The notes under the pieces were generated by a model. The model was not told the DNA's origin, searched no databases, and saw nothing but the letters and a program-made list of their open reading frames with translations. A stretch of DNA of 64,000 bases from Persicitalea sp963716085. GTDB taxonomy: Bacteria; Bacteroidota; Bacteroidia; Cytophagales; Spirosomataceae. Positions 25,565 through 34,577 of the stretch are shown here, piece by piece. Location: NCBI GenBank assembly GCA_963716085.1, contig OY970288.1, positions 3,596,001-3,660,000 of the forward strand. The letters run 5' to 3'. Position 1 is the stretch's first letter. Each line of letters begins with the position of its first letter. The position numbers and the translations under genes were made by a program.

Positions 25565-25730
25565 TTATTTGTGTAATTGTTGAATCGTGTAATCGTGTAA
25601 TTGTGGGGTCAGACAGGCGCACCTGTGAACCTATGTGTTTACCCGATGGCTGGCGCACACAGGGCGAACACATAGGTTCGCCCCTACTTTTCCACTAACC
25701 CTTTTCCTTTCCTCCTTCCTCCATTCTCCT
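25565..25730. repeat. Word-repeat spacer with dispersed palindrome
   Basis: TTGTTGAATCGTGTAATCGTGTAATTG words lie next to the epimerase start. A large inverted repeat follows: GAACCTATGTGTTT (25627-25640) pairs with AACACATAGGTTC within 25667-25679, and the 26-bp element GGGCGAACAC...CCCCTAC lies at 25662-25687. No gene is seen. Confidence 0.65.
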
Positions 25731-26504
25731 TCAAAATTCCTTCAACCGCAACTCCCGATACTGCACTTTCATCGGCGGGCCGACGTGGACTTGTACGCCG
25801 AGGAGGCCTTTCTTCATACCACTCGTGGCATCGTTATCGGTGACGTCACTCATGAGTTTATCGTTGATGTAGTGTTGCAAGCGGTTGCCCTTGGCAACGA
25901 TGTGAAAACTGTTCCAGTCCTCGGGCTTGATCAGGGTTTTCAGTTCATCAGAAGTACCTAGTGAGCCAGTCACTTCCCGGTTCGTCCAGTTGTTCTTAGC
26001 CACTTTGGTACGCACCGCCTCCATGGAGGCATCACCATCGTAAACATTGATGCTCGAAATCTCGCCACGATAAGCCAGCGTGGCGCGCTTGCGCTCTTCG
26101 TAGTTTTGACCTGTGTAGGTGCGCTTGCCATCGATGTCGGCCTGGTAGCCGCGCAAGGCGTAGGGAATATCGGCGAGCTGATCGCTGCGGTAGTTGATCC
26201 CGGAGTTGCCCGCTTCGGTGATTTTGAACTCGCCTTTCAGCTCGAAATCGCCAGGTTCACCGCCTTGCCAGATGAGGAAGGAGTTGGTTTTCAGGAGGGT
26301 TTCGGGCGTAATTTCGCCCGTTAGCGCGCCATCTTCCACGCGCCAATAAGTGGGATCTCCCCTCCAGCCGTTCAGGGTCTTACCGTCAAAGATTTTTACG
26401 AACCCTTTTTCACCCTTCTTCTGGCTGACGCAAGCGGTATTTGCGCTTACCAAAATAACTGTCAGAAAAAAGCCAATGTAATGAACAATGTTCTTTTTGA
26501 GCAT
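25731..26504 (-). CDS. DUF1080 lipoprotein (3-keto-glycoside hydrolase/lyase family)
   Basis: 257-residue protein with a lipoprotein signal (lipobox SANTAC) and one DUF1080 (PF06439) beta-jelly-roll domain: KIFDGKTLNGWRGDPTYWRVEDGALTGE, FLIWQGGEPGDFELKGEFKI, NSGINYRS, WNSFHIVAKGNRLQHYINDKL and GLLGVQVHVGPPMKVQYRELRLKEF. Characterised relatives cleave 3-keto-glycosides by elimination or hydrolysis. It is likely tethered in the periplasm or outer membrane, acting after C3 oxidation. It is flanked by the PVC-type dehydrogenase and the epimerase. Confidence 0.92.
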   Translation of the reverse strand: MLKKNIVHYIGFFLTVILVSANTACVSQKKGEKGFVKIFDGKTLNGWRGDPTYWRVEDGALTGEITPETLLKTNSFLIWQGGEPGDFELKGEFKITEAGNSGINYRSDQLADIPYALRGYQADIDGKRTYTGQNYEERKRATLAYRGEISSINVYDGDASMEAVRTKVAKNNWTNREVTGSLGTSDELKTLIKPEDWNSFHIVAKGNRLQHYINDKLMSDVTDNDATSGMKKGLLGVQVHVGPPMKVQYRELRLKEF

Positions 26505-26625
26505 AATACGTTTTCTTGTACTGGGTACAGGGTACTAAGTACTGGGTTTGGCTATCTTTCGCACAAGATTTCTCAAAGCCACTCGGTCAGCCTAAGAACT
26601 CTGTACCCAGTACTCAGTACCTTTT
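26505..26625. repeat. Word-repeat hairpin spacer (GGTACTGGGTAC type)
   Basis: GTACTGGGTACAGGGTACTAAGTACTGGG on the left faces CTCTGTACCCAGTACTCAGTACC on the right, around a 50-base loop. The same words appear in the spacer at 20489-20605. No gene is seen. Confidence 0.7.
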
Positions 26626-29337
26626 TCACTTCCCTCCCTTGTTTCCCGCTGGCGCCGACGCCGAGAACATTTTATCTTTCTCATTCCCGCCCGATTTCAG
26701 GTAGGCGATCAGGTCTTTCAATTCGTCTTCGTTTAAGCTATTAATAAGGCCCGGCAGCATGATCGACGACGGCGAGTACTGGCTCGATGCCACGTCTTTC
26801 TTGGCAACCTTTACCACTACATCGGGAGCAAACGGGTTTTGCGAAACCGAATAGTTGGTTTTGTCCTCGTTGATGATGCGACCAATGATCGACTCACCAT
26901 TTTTCAGCTCAAAGCGCGTGGCGGCGTACTGATCTGAGATGACCTTATCAGGTTCGATGATCGACTCCAGAATGTCCTTATTCGAGAAACGCGTTCCCAG
27001 TTGGGTCAGGTCGGGGCCGATATTGCCGCCCTGCCCCTGTACTGCGTGACAGCGGCCGCAGGTGATGGCGCTGTACATGTCCTTGCCCTGCTGGAAGTTG
27101 CGGCCCGTCAGCTGGTCGTCGACCGTCGATAGCGCTGTTTCCACATTCCAGTTTTTACCGGGGCCTTTGGGATAGACCGTCTGGGCCAGGCTGTTACCAT
27201 TTTTGGCGAGTAGCTCTCCGCCCGACATCTTGTCGTAAGCAGCCCGCTTACCTTCCGGAACGTGGGAAAGGGCCCGCTGGCGGGCTTTGTCCATGAACCC
27301 GATGTAGCTGAGTCCGGCCTGATATTCGAAGGCTTTGCGAAACCACTTCATATACCGCTCCTGCGAGGCGGGCGTCCAGTTATCTTTGGCCGATGAAAGC
27401 ATCATGGCCAGATAAGTCTGCTGGGGCGGCGGCATTTTTTCCAGAGTTTTGGCGATGTCCATGCCATAGCGCGGGTTGCGCATAATAAGGTCGGCGGAGG
27501 AAGTGGCTGTCAGGCCACCGGGCATTACGCTGGTGTCCTCCTTCTTGTCCATCAATGTAAGCGTTTTTTCGATCACGCCGGGGGCTTCCAAGGTCACCAG
27601 TACGCGGGCCAGGGAGCGGTTCAACTCGCCGGAATTCGACGGGTAGCTGGGATTGAGCGCCGCGATGATCTGCTTTTTTTGCGCGGCGCTTGGCTCACCC
27701 ATGCGGGCCGTCACCAGCTCGTAGGCACGGAGCAGTTCGATTTGCTGCGGTTCGGTCAAGCTCTTGAGGTTGATCTTCAGAAGGTTGGTGTTCAGACCGT
27801 CCCGGTTGGCTTCGCTGGACTCCGTTCGGGCCAGCGCGATAGCGGCTTGAATCGCCGAAACAGGATCTTTCTCATTCAGCGCTTTTTCCTTCCATTGATG
27901 CACGGGCTGATGCTCCACCGCGATGCGGGCGGCGTAGCGGATGAAGCGGTCGGGGTGATTGAGGTGCGGCCAAACTTCGGCCAAAGCCGCTGAATTTACG
28001 CCCGCATGATACTTTTCGATGCTGCGGCGTAGCTGGTTTTCCTTGGTCAGAGGTGGTACGGCAGTCGTGGCAATCATTGGGCTGCTCCCCTTGTAATGTA
28101 CCCGGTACAAGTCCGACTCCAGACGACGTCCGCCCGTGAGGAAATACAAGGCTCCATCGGGGCCAATGACGCCGTCGGTTAGGGGAAGCGGGACGCCGGA
28201 CAAGAATTCTTCGCGGTCGGCTGTGAACGTGGAGCCACTAGGCTTCAAGTGGATGGAGTGGACAATACCGAAACTCCAATCGAAAGCTAAGAGGGTATTC
28301 TTGTATTTAGCGGGAAACTTCGCGTTGCTGGCGTGCAGCATACTCGTGGGCGATCCCTGCCCGATGTTGATGACGGGCGGCAGGTTGTCGGGCCAGGCGG
28401 GCGACCACTTGCTGTTGCCCGTGCGCCAGCCGAATTCGCTGCCGCTGGTGGCATGACAAATGCGGGTCGGGCGGTACCAGGGCGTGCCAATGTCCCATTC
28501 CATGTCGGCGTCGTAGACGAACAGGTCGCCCGTTTCGCTGAATGCCAGGTCGAAAGCGTTGCGGTAGCCCGCGCTCACGAGGGTCCAGTCGGTGCCGTCG
28601 GGCTTTACGTTGGCCACCCAGCCACCGGGAGCCATGCGGTCGTTGGCGTGGCCGCGCGGATCGACGATGAAGGGGAAAAGATTGTCCTGCTTCCAGGTCT
28701 TGGGGAGCAGGTAGTCGTCCATTTCGGGCGCATCGGTGTGGTTGCCCGCAATGACGTACAGCGACATCTTATCAGGTGACATCACGATGCTGTGTGGGCC
28801 GTGCTCGCCGCTACCCTCTAATTCTTTCAGCATCGTTACCTTATCGTACTGGTCGTCGCCGTTGGTATCCTGCAAGCGGTAAAAACCACTGTGGCGGGGC
28901 AAGTCGTCGGTGACCCGGTTGTTTACCATCACGTACAGGCTGTTAAAAGCATACAGCAGCCCCTGCGCGGCACCCATGCCTTTAATTGTGCCGGGCGAGC
29001 CGATTTTCAGGGCTTCCACCTTCGGCGTGGTCGAGCCCGAACCGATGGCTGGGATGGTTAGGCGAAAGAGTCCGCCATATTGGTCGGAGGCGATCATACG
29101 CCCCTTGTCGTCGAAACACATGGCCACCCACGAACCCTGATCGTTGTCCGAGGGGCTATATAGGTGTTCGGCGGCAAAGCCCGGCTGTAATTTCAACTGT
29201 TTGGCCTTATTGTCGCCGGGGCCAACGTGCGTGGGAGCGAAGGGGGCGACTTTCGTATAAAAAGCGCCCAATCCTAAGACGACGCCCACGCCAAGCAGGA
29301 GTTTCGGGAGAAGTGAAGTAAAGCGTTTGCTGGTCAT
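26626..29337 (-). CDS. PVC-type heme-binding CxxCH protein with beta-propeller dehydrogenase domain
   Basis: 903-residue exported protein. It has an N-terminal membrane anchor or signal (LLLGVGVVLGLGAFYTKV), a large propeller domain like membrane-bound sugar or L-sorbosone-type dehydrogenases (DKGRMIASDQYGGLFRL, GEHGPHSIVMSPD, DGVIGPDGALYFLTGG), a middle helical-repeat region, and a C-terminal cytochrome domain with heme motif CGRCH in AITCGRCHAVQGQGGNIGPDL plus an axial-Met candidate near SSIMLPGL. It probably oxidises a sugar in the periplasm and passes electrons to the respiratory chain, which may be the oxidation step feeding the DUF1080 enzyme. Confidence 0.9.
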   Translation of the reverse strand: MTSKRFTSLLPKLLLGVGVVLGLGAFYTKVAPFAPTHVGPGDNKAKQLKLQPGFAAEHLYSPSDNDQGSWVAMCFDDKGRMIASDQYGGLFRLTIPAIGSGSTTPKVEALKIGSPGTIKGMGAAQGLLYAFNSLYVMVNNRVTDDLPRHSGFYRLQDTNGDDQYDKVTMLKELEGSGEHGPHSIVMSPDKMSLYVIAGNHTDAPEMDDYLLPKTWKQDNLFPFIVDPRGHANDRMAPGGWVANVKPDGTDWTLVSAGYRNAFDLAFSETGDLFVYDADMEWDIGTPWYRPTRICHATSGSEFGWRTGNSKWSPAWPDNLPPVINIGQGSPTSMLHASNAKFPAKYKNTLLAFDWSFGIVHSIHLKPSGSTFTADREEFLSGVPLPLTDGVIGPDGALYFLTGGRRLESDLYRVHYKGSSPMIATTAVPPLTKENQLRRSIEKYHAGVNSAALAEVWPHLNHPDRFIRYAARIAVEHQPVHQWKEKALNEKDPVSAIQAAIALARTESSEANRDGLNTNLLKINLKSLTEPQQIELLRAYELVTARMGEPSAAQKKQIIAALNPSYPSNSGELNRSLARVLVTLEAPGVIEKTLTLMDKKEDTSVMPGGLTATSSADLIMRNPRYGMDIAKTLEKMPPPQQTYLAMMLSSAKDNWTPASQERYMKWFRKAFEYQAGLSYIGFMDKARQRALSHVPEGKRAAYDKMSGGELLAKNGNSLAQTVYPKGPGKNWNVETALSTVDDQLTGRNFQQGKDMYSAITCGRCHAVQGQGGNIGPDLTQLGTRFSNKDILESIIEPDKVISDQYAATRFELKNGESIIGRIINEDKTNYSVSQNPFAPDVVVKVAKKDVASSQYSPSSIMLPGLINSLNEDELKDLIAYLKSGGNEKDKMFSASAPAGNKGGK

Positions 29338-29501
29338 CGGTTTGTTTTTATATAAAAAATTCTTGTAGTAGTTCTCTAACTAGGACGGTGTCGGCGATGT
29401 TTTTGCCCTCGCGTACGGGATTGAGCATTTGTTTCAGTTGGAAAAAGCACGTCAAGCGGCGTAATTACTTGCTCGTCCTGGGTCAATTTAAAAATCAAAG
29501 C

Positions 29502-29535
29502 AAAATGGACTCTCCGTTAAAAGAGAGTCCATTTT
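29502..29535 (-). terminator. Hairpin terminator after susD
   Basis: AAAATGGACTCTC (29502-29514) and GAGAGTCCATTTT (29523-29535) form a perfect 13-bp stem with an 8-base loop, ending in U-rich sequence on either strand. It lies 14 bases past the SusD stop and probably separates SusCD transcript levels from the downstream catabolic genes. Confidence 0.85.
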
Positions 29536-29548
29536 GATTAGAGGAAGA

Positions 29549-31060
29549 TTAGAAGAAAGGCGATAGCGACGACTCGTCGGCCGGCAGTGGGTACAGCAGG
29601 TCGATTTGCGTGAACGCATTGGCGCGGGGCAGCGAGCCTTCCGAAACCGGATAGTAGTAGGCAGCGGGATTTGCCTTGATGCGGTTACCATAGGCCGTGA
29701 TCGTTTCAATCGCCTTGCCCGAGCGCAGCAGGTCGAACCAGCGCTTGTTCTCGAAGGCCAGCTCTACCCTTCTTTCCCGAAAAATTGCGTCGCGCATGGC
29801 CGTTTGTGAGGCGACTTTGGTATCGGCCAGGCCAGCCCGCTTGCGCACCTGGTTGAGGAAAGGGGCGGCTTCGCCCGTTTTGCCCTGCTCGTTCAGCGAC
29901 TCGGCCATAAACAGCAGCACCTCCGAGTAGCGGTAGATGGGCCAGTTCATGCCGTGGTTGCCGTGCAGGGCATGGGGCTTGGCGTACTTTTTAATGTAAG
30001 GATAGGTCTTGTCCTTCCGCGCGCTGCCGCTCAAAGTAACGTAGGCAATAGAGGCATCCTTCCGCGTATCCCCCGGCTCGTAAGCGGCGATGATGTCGGG
30101 CGTCGGGATGTTGTTGCCTTCTCCGCTCAATGGCTGTGGATTGGCCGTGTTCGTAATGGGCTTGAGTTCTTCGGAAGTCATTGGCCGAGGCATGAAACTG
30201 TACAGGAAGTTGCCGTTCAGACCCGCCGAACCTTCCAGAAACTGTACCTCGAAGACCGACTCCCGGTTGTTCTTATTGGCGGTAGAAGTAGAAAAGGCGT
30301 CGGCGTAGTTGGCAATCAGGGAATATTCGCCGCTGTTTATCACTTCGCGCAATAGCGGCTCAGCCTGCGCCCATTTCTTTTGCTGCAAGTACACGTTGGC
30401 CAGGAATGTCTTGGCGGCCCCCGAGGTGATGCGCCCCGCCTCCTGCTTGGATTTGGGCGGAAGTCCTGGGATAGCCGCCAGTGCGTCCTTTTCGATCTGA
30501 GCGTAGAGTTGCTCGGTATTGGCCAGGTCGACAGCCGCTCCCTGCCGGGAAGTGACCGGGGTCAGGTGGAGGGGTGCCCGGCCAAAGTACCGAACCAATT
30601 CAAAGTAAGCGTAAGCCCGCAGAAACTGGGCTTGCCCCTTCAAGTTAGCTTTGGAGGCAGCGTCGAATTCCACCTCGTCGATAAGCGCCAGAATTTGGTT
30701 GGTACGCGCGATGATTTGGTAATCGAGGCGGTACTGGATCAGGACGTGAACATTGGTGGTCAGTCCATCCGCGGTCGGTACGGCGAAGTCAGCAAGGTCT
30801 TCCTGCTGCTCGGTAGCACCGAAGAGCGGGTTCCGGGCGTAGTAAGTATTGTCGGAGTGCTGCTCGCTCAGCAGCCAGGCGCGGTCGTCGACGATGTTGC
30901 GCAGTGGCACATAAGCCGCGTTTACCGCTTGCTGAAAATCAGATTCAGTGTTGAAGAAAACGGGGGAACTCAGCTCGGTCTCCGGGAATATTTCCAGGAA
31001 GTCGCTCTCGCAGGCCGCGAACAAGGTGAGGGTCAGGAGAAATATGAATGATCTTTTCAT
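29549..31060 (-). CDS. SusD/RagB-family nutrient-binding outer-membrane lipoprotein
   Basis: 503-residue SusD-like protein with a lipobox (LFAAC, Cys17). Family segments are LEIFPETELSSPVFFNTESDF, a TPR-like helix LKGQAQFLRAYAYFELVRYFG, the mid-part VYLQQKKWAQAEPLLREVI, and the C-terminal RYSEVLLFMAESLNEQG and ERRVELAFENKRWFDLLR. It caps the TonB-linked transporter encoded immediately upstream and captures an oligosaccharide or glycoside at the cell surface. Confidence 0.95.
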   Translation of the reverse strand: MKRSFIFLLTLTLFAACESDFLEIFPETELSSPVFFNTESDFQQAVNAAYVPLRNIVDDRAWLLSEQHSDNTYYARNPLFGATEQQEDLADFAVPTADGLTTNVHVLIQYRLDYQIIARTNQILALIDEVEFDAASKANLKGQAQFLRAYAYFELVRYFGRAPLHLTPVTSRQGAAVDLANTEQLYAQIEKDALAAIPGLPPKSKQEAGRITSGAAKTFLANVYLQQKKWAQAEPLLREVINSGEYSLIANYADAFSTSTANKNNRESVFEVQFLEGSAGLNGNFLYSFMPRPMTSEELKPITNTANPQPLSGEGNNIPTPDIIAAYEPGDTRKDASIAYVTLSGSARKDKTYPYIKKYAKPHALHGNHGMNWPIYRYSEVLLFMAESLNEQGKTGEAAPFLNQVRKRAGLADTKVASQTAMRDAIFRERRVELAFENKRWFDLLRSGKAIETITAYGNRIKANPAAYYYPVSEGSLPRANAFTQIDLLYPLPADESSLSPFF

Positions 31061-31192
31061 GAATCAAAAAGTTAAAAGTTCATGAGTTTAAAGTTTAAAG
31101 TGTACGATGGGATTACCGTTTATTTGAAGGTTTATGGATAGTGCTTCTGCACAAACTTTTCAAACCTTCAACCTTAAACTTTGTACTCTTTT
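31061..31192. repeat. Word-repeat hairpin spacer between susC and susD
   Basis: AAAGTTAAAAGTTCATGAGTTTAAAGTTTAAAG faces CCTTAAACTTTGTACTC, and TTGAAGGTTTATGG faces AAACCTTCAACC. This gives two nested imperfect stems. The same words recur at 18007-18143, 19170-19300 and 62799-62894. Confidence 0.65.
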
Positions 31193-34100
31193 TTAGAAAT
31201 TTAGATTGACACCAATGGTGAACGTACGGGGTACGGGGTAGTTCGACAGGTCTACGCCTGGACTCAGGTTGCCGCCATCTCCCTGCCCGTTGTTCTGGGC
31301 GCTGGTTTCGGGATTCTGTCCTCCCCAGTATTTGGTAAATATGAAGAGCTGCTGACCTGATGCGTACAGCCGGGCTGTCTTGAAGTACCTGTTTTGCACT
31401 CCGAAAGTATAGCCTAGCGTCACGTTTTTGATGGTGAAGAACGAGGCGTCGGTCACGAAGCGGCTGTTCATCCAATCGCGCTCGATGCCCGTCACATTAC
31501 CACCACCCACCGTGGTGCCGTAGAAGCCGCGTCCGGGGTTTTCCTCTGAGCGGAAGCGGTATTTCACCCCATCGACCAGATTGAATACGCCGTCGAGGTT
31601 GGCCGTGCTGAAAAGGTGACGAACCAACAGTTGATTGCCCTGCGAACCGGAGCCGACAATGCTGAAGTCGAAGTTGCCGTAGCGTAGGTTGTTGGTAATA
31701 CCATAGATGAAATCAGGAAAAGGATTTCCCATGATGGCGCGGTCGTCGAAGTCGCCCCCGCGCGTAATTACCCCGTCACCGTTCAGGTCCAACAGCTTGA
31801 TACTACCCACCGTCGAGCGTCCCGGTACCTGGGGGGAGCCATCCAAATCAGCTTTGTTCAAATAGACGCCGTCGGCGATATGTCCGTAGAATTGTCCGAA
31901 GGGCTTGCCCACCTGCGTGATGTGATAGTCGCCGTACACGCGGTCGATGCCATCAGCCAGGGAGAGTACTTCGTTGCGATTGAAGGAAATGTTGGCGTTG
32001 GTCGTCCATTGCAGTTTCCCCGTCGTGTTGCGGCTGGTTATGGCAAACTCGTGGCCCCAAAACTTGATCTCACCGATGTTGTCGGCAAAACTGCCGAAGC
32101 CTGATTCCTGCGGCACCTGCACGTTGTAAAGCAGGTTGGTCGTGCGCTTGGTGTAGTAGTCGTAGGTGAGTTGGATGCGGTCATTGAAGAAGCCGACGTC
32201 CGCGCCAAGATCAAATTGCTTGGTAGTTTCCCAGCCCAGGTTGGTATTGGATAATGAACTTACGATCGCTCCCGGCGCGATGTTGTTGCCGAAGACGGCA
32301 TTGACCGTGTTATTGATCCGGGCATATTGCGTGTAATTACCGATGTTGTTGTTCCCCGTGATGCCGAAGCTTCCCCGCACTTTAAGAAAAGATACTTTCG
32401 GTAAATCCTGCATGAAAGCTTCGTCCGATAGTACCCAGCCCGCCGATACGGAGGGAAAGGTGCCCCAGCGGTTATCTTCTCCGAAGCGCGACGAGCCGTC
32501 GGTACGGATGGCGGCAGTCAGCAGGTATTTTCCTTTGAAGTTATAGGTAAGCCGCGAAAGAAACGAGGTCAGCGCCCATTCCTGCACACCGCTGTTGGTT
32601 CCTCCCCGGCTGATGTTGATGCCTCCCTGTACGGTGGGCAGGCGGTCGTCGGCGTAGGTGTCGGCCTGCACGCGGAAGTTGTCCCGGCGGAACCGCTGAT
32701 TGGTGAATCCGCCCAGCAGCTCGAAATTATGATCGCCCAAGCTTCGCCCGTAGGTGACGAGGTTTTCATTCAGCCAGGAGAAGTCGTCGGTAGTCTGGCG
32801 GACAGAAACCGCCGTCGTGGGAATCGGCACGTTGATCGCACTCGTCGCCGTGGAAGGATTGAAGAAGAAGAACTTAGAATTCCGCAGTTCGGCGTTGATC
32901 GTCGATTTAATTATCAAACCTTTGACGGGGCGGTACTCCACGTAGCCATTGGTCAGGATATTGACATCCTTGGTCTCGTTGGTCAGTTCCTCCGCCGCCC
33001 GCACCCAGTTGGGGTAAGCGAAGATATTGCCTGTGTTGCCGGGGAAACGGTTGAATAGCGTTAGTTCCCCGTTGGGCTCGCGAATCGGCATGATCGGCCA
33101 GGTGTGCAGGGCGTTGAAGAGAATACCCGTACCGCGCGTTCCGTCGGTGCGGGGCGTGTTATCGAACACGTAGTTGGGCGCAACGTTGAAACCGATCTTC
33201 ACTTTGTCCGAAACCGCGTAGTCCAGGTTCATCCGCAGTGAGTAGCGCTTGTACTCGTTGTTGAGCACCACGCCCTGCTGGTTGAACACCCCCGCCACGA
33301 TCGCGGTATTGACTTTCTCCTTATTGGAGGTGATCGTCAGGTTGTAGCTCTGGATCGGTGCCCGCCGCAGCAGCGCGTCGTACCAGTCGTTATTTTTGCC
33401 CTCGTACTGCGAGGGGTTTTGGAACACATCCGGCACTGGCTGTCCGGCGTCCTCGTAAAATTCCTTCTTGAACTGCGCGAATTCTACGGCATTCATCATA
33501 TCCAGACGCCCTCTTTCAACCACGTTTTGCGTCCCCACGAAAGCATTGAGGCTCACGTTGGTTTGGCCCGTCTTGCCTTTTTTGGTGGTAATGAGTACCA
33601 CGCCGTTGGCCGCACGCGAACCGTAAAGCGAGGTAGAGGCGGCATCTTTCAGGATCGTGATGTCCTCGACTTCGTCGGGGTTGATGTTGCTGATGTCGCC
33701 CGAAATCGGGAACCCGTCGATCACATATAACGGATCACTACCGCCCGACACCGACAACTGGCCCCGGATGCGGATGTTCATGCCCTGGCCGGGCTTACCC
33801 GTCGTCTGGTTGATTTGCACGCCCGCAAGGCGACCTTGCAATTTTTGGGAAATCTGCGAGACGGGTACGTCCTTGATTTCCGCCGCGTTGACCGTCTGTA
33901 CGGCCCCGGTCACTTCCTTCTTTACCTGACTACCGTAACCCACCACGATTACTTCGGAGAGCGACTTGGTGTCGGTCGTCAGGGAAACATTGATCGTCGT
34001 CCGGTTATTGATGGCCTCCTCAATGCTGAGAAAACCGACGTAGGAGAAGACCAGTGTACCGTCGTTGCCCGGAATAGTTAAAGAATACTCGCCACTGGCA

Positions 34101-34348
34101 TTAGTGGTCGTTCCGGTGTTGGAGCCTTTCAGCACCACGCTCACGCCCGGCAGGGGTAGCCCGCTCTCGTCGGTAACTCTGCCGCTTATGTCGGCAACCT
34201 TTTCGGACACCGAAGTTTCGATATCGCCGGAGTTTGCGCTGGAAATCAGCGGAGAAAGTAGAAGGCCAGAGGATAAAAAAGCAGTCAGGAACAGTCTTGA
34301 CAAGCGACGCCCCGACCCGCGCAATTGTAATTGTCGCGATTCGTTCAT
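31193..34348 (-). CDS. SusC/RagA-family TonB-linked outer-membrane transporter
   Basis: About 1,051-residue TonB-dependent transporter. ATG 34348 (MNESRQLQLRGSG) is chosen; the longer frame would add 52 residues lacking any signal. A signal or anchor (LFLTAFLSSGLLLSPLISSA) precedes the carboxypeptidase-like domain (ISGRVTDESGLPLPGVSVVLKG), the plug with TonB-box-like SEVIVVGYG, and SusC motifs KLQGRLAGVQI, GPLYVIDGF-like DPLYVIDGFP, DEVEDITILKDAASTSLYGSRAANGV. The rest is the 22-strand barrel. It imports the glycan or glycoside substrate with SusD. Its leader is overlapped by a candidate antisense RNA. Confidence 0.95.
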   Translation of the reverse strand: MNESRQLQLRGSGRRLSRLFLTAFLSSGLLLSPLISSANSGDIETSVSEKVADISGRVTDESGLPLPGVSVVLKGSNTGTTTNASGEYSLTIPGNDGTLVFSYVGFLSIEEAINNRTTINVSLTTDTKSLSEVIVVGYGSQVKKEVTGAVQTVNAAEIKDVPVSQISQKLQGRLAGVQINQTTGKPGQGMNIRIRGQLSVSGGSDPLYVIDGFPISGDISNINPDEVEDITILKDAASTSLYGSRAANGVVLITTKKGKTGQTNVSLNAFVGTQNVVERGRLDMMNAVEFAQFKKEFYEDAGQPVPDVFQNPSQYEGKNNDWYDALLRRAPIQSYNLTITSNKEKVNTAIVAGVFNQQGVVLNNEYKRYSLRMNLDYAVSDKVKIGFNVAPNYVFDNTPRTDGTRGTGILFNALHTWPIMPIREPNGELTLFNRFPGNTGNIFAYPNWVRAAEELTNETKDVNILTNGYVEYRPVKGLIIKSTINAELRNSKFFFFNPSTATSAINVPIPTTAVSVRQTTDDFSWLNENLVTYGRSLGDHNFELLGGFTNQRFRRDNFRVQADTYADDRLPTVQGGINISRGGTNSGVQEWALTSFLSRLTYNFKGKYLLTAAIRTDGSSRFGEDNRWGTFPSVSAGWVLSDEAFMQDLPKVSFLKVRGSFGITGNNNIGNYTQYARINNTVNAVFGNNIAPGAIVSSLSNTNLGWETTKQFDLGADVGFFNDRIQLTYDYYTKRTTNLLYNVQVPQESGFGSFADNIGEIKFWGHEFAITSRNTTGKLQWTTNANISFNRNEVLSLADGIDRVYGDYHITQVGKPFGQFYGHIADGVYLNKADLDGSPQVPGRSTVGSIKLLDLNGDGVITRGGDFDDRAIMGNPFPDFIYGITNNLRYGNFDFSIVGSGSQGNQLLVRHLFSTANLDGVFNLVDGVKYRFRSEENPGRGFYGTTVGGGNVTGIERDWMNSRFVTDASFFTIKNVTLGYTFGVQNRYFKTARLYASGQQLFIFTKYWGGQNPETSAQNNGQGDGGNLSPGVDLSNYPVPRTFTIGVNLNF

Positions 34349-34355
34349 AGTTTTG
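34325..34355 (+). promoter_or_regulatory. Promoter antisense to the susC start
   Basis: TTG (34325-34327), a 20-base spacer and TAGTTTTG (34348-34355) give a good Bacteroidota promoter on the plus strand, opposite to susC. The expected start site is near 34361. Confidence 0.5.
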
Positions 34356-34360
34356 AAAGT

Positions 34361-34468
34361 TTTGTTTTGTGAGAAATGAAACGCTGCACCTTGCATGGTT
34401 CTCCCCAGAAAAATGCAAAATGAAGGTGTTAATTCGAGCCGGTGGTGGTGACACACTACCGGCTTTTT
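34361..34468 (+). ncRNA. Candidate antisense small RNA over the susC leader
   Basis: A plus-strand transcript of about 108 nt is predicted from the promoter at 34325-34355 to an intrinsic terminator: GCCGGTGGTG (34438-34447), loop GTGACA, CACTACCGGC (34454-34463), then TTTTTCTT. An upstream hairpin can form between CACCTTGCAT (about 34387-34396) and ATGCAAAATGAAGGTG. There is no protein-coding content. It is wholly antisense to the untranslated leader of susC. Polysaccharide-locus antisense RNAs of this layout are known in Bacteroides; homology is not claimed. Confidence 0.5.
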
Positions 34469-34577
34469 CTTGTGACTCAGGCTTTTGTCATAGGCGAATT
34501 TCAAATAGGGTTATGGGTTAGGAAATAGGTTACTGAATATTATAATTCAATAAGGCGTTCAGTGAAATCATATACTA

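Noticed and set aside
29348..29428. Short minus-strand frame (MLNPVREGKNIADTVLVREL...) between susD and the PVC gene
   Set aside because: Looks codon-like but is only 26 codons, has no recognised family, and an upstream in-frame stop; not enough to call a gene or remnant.
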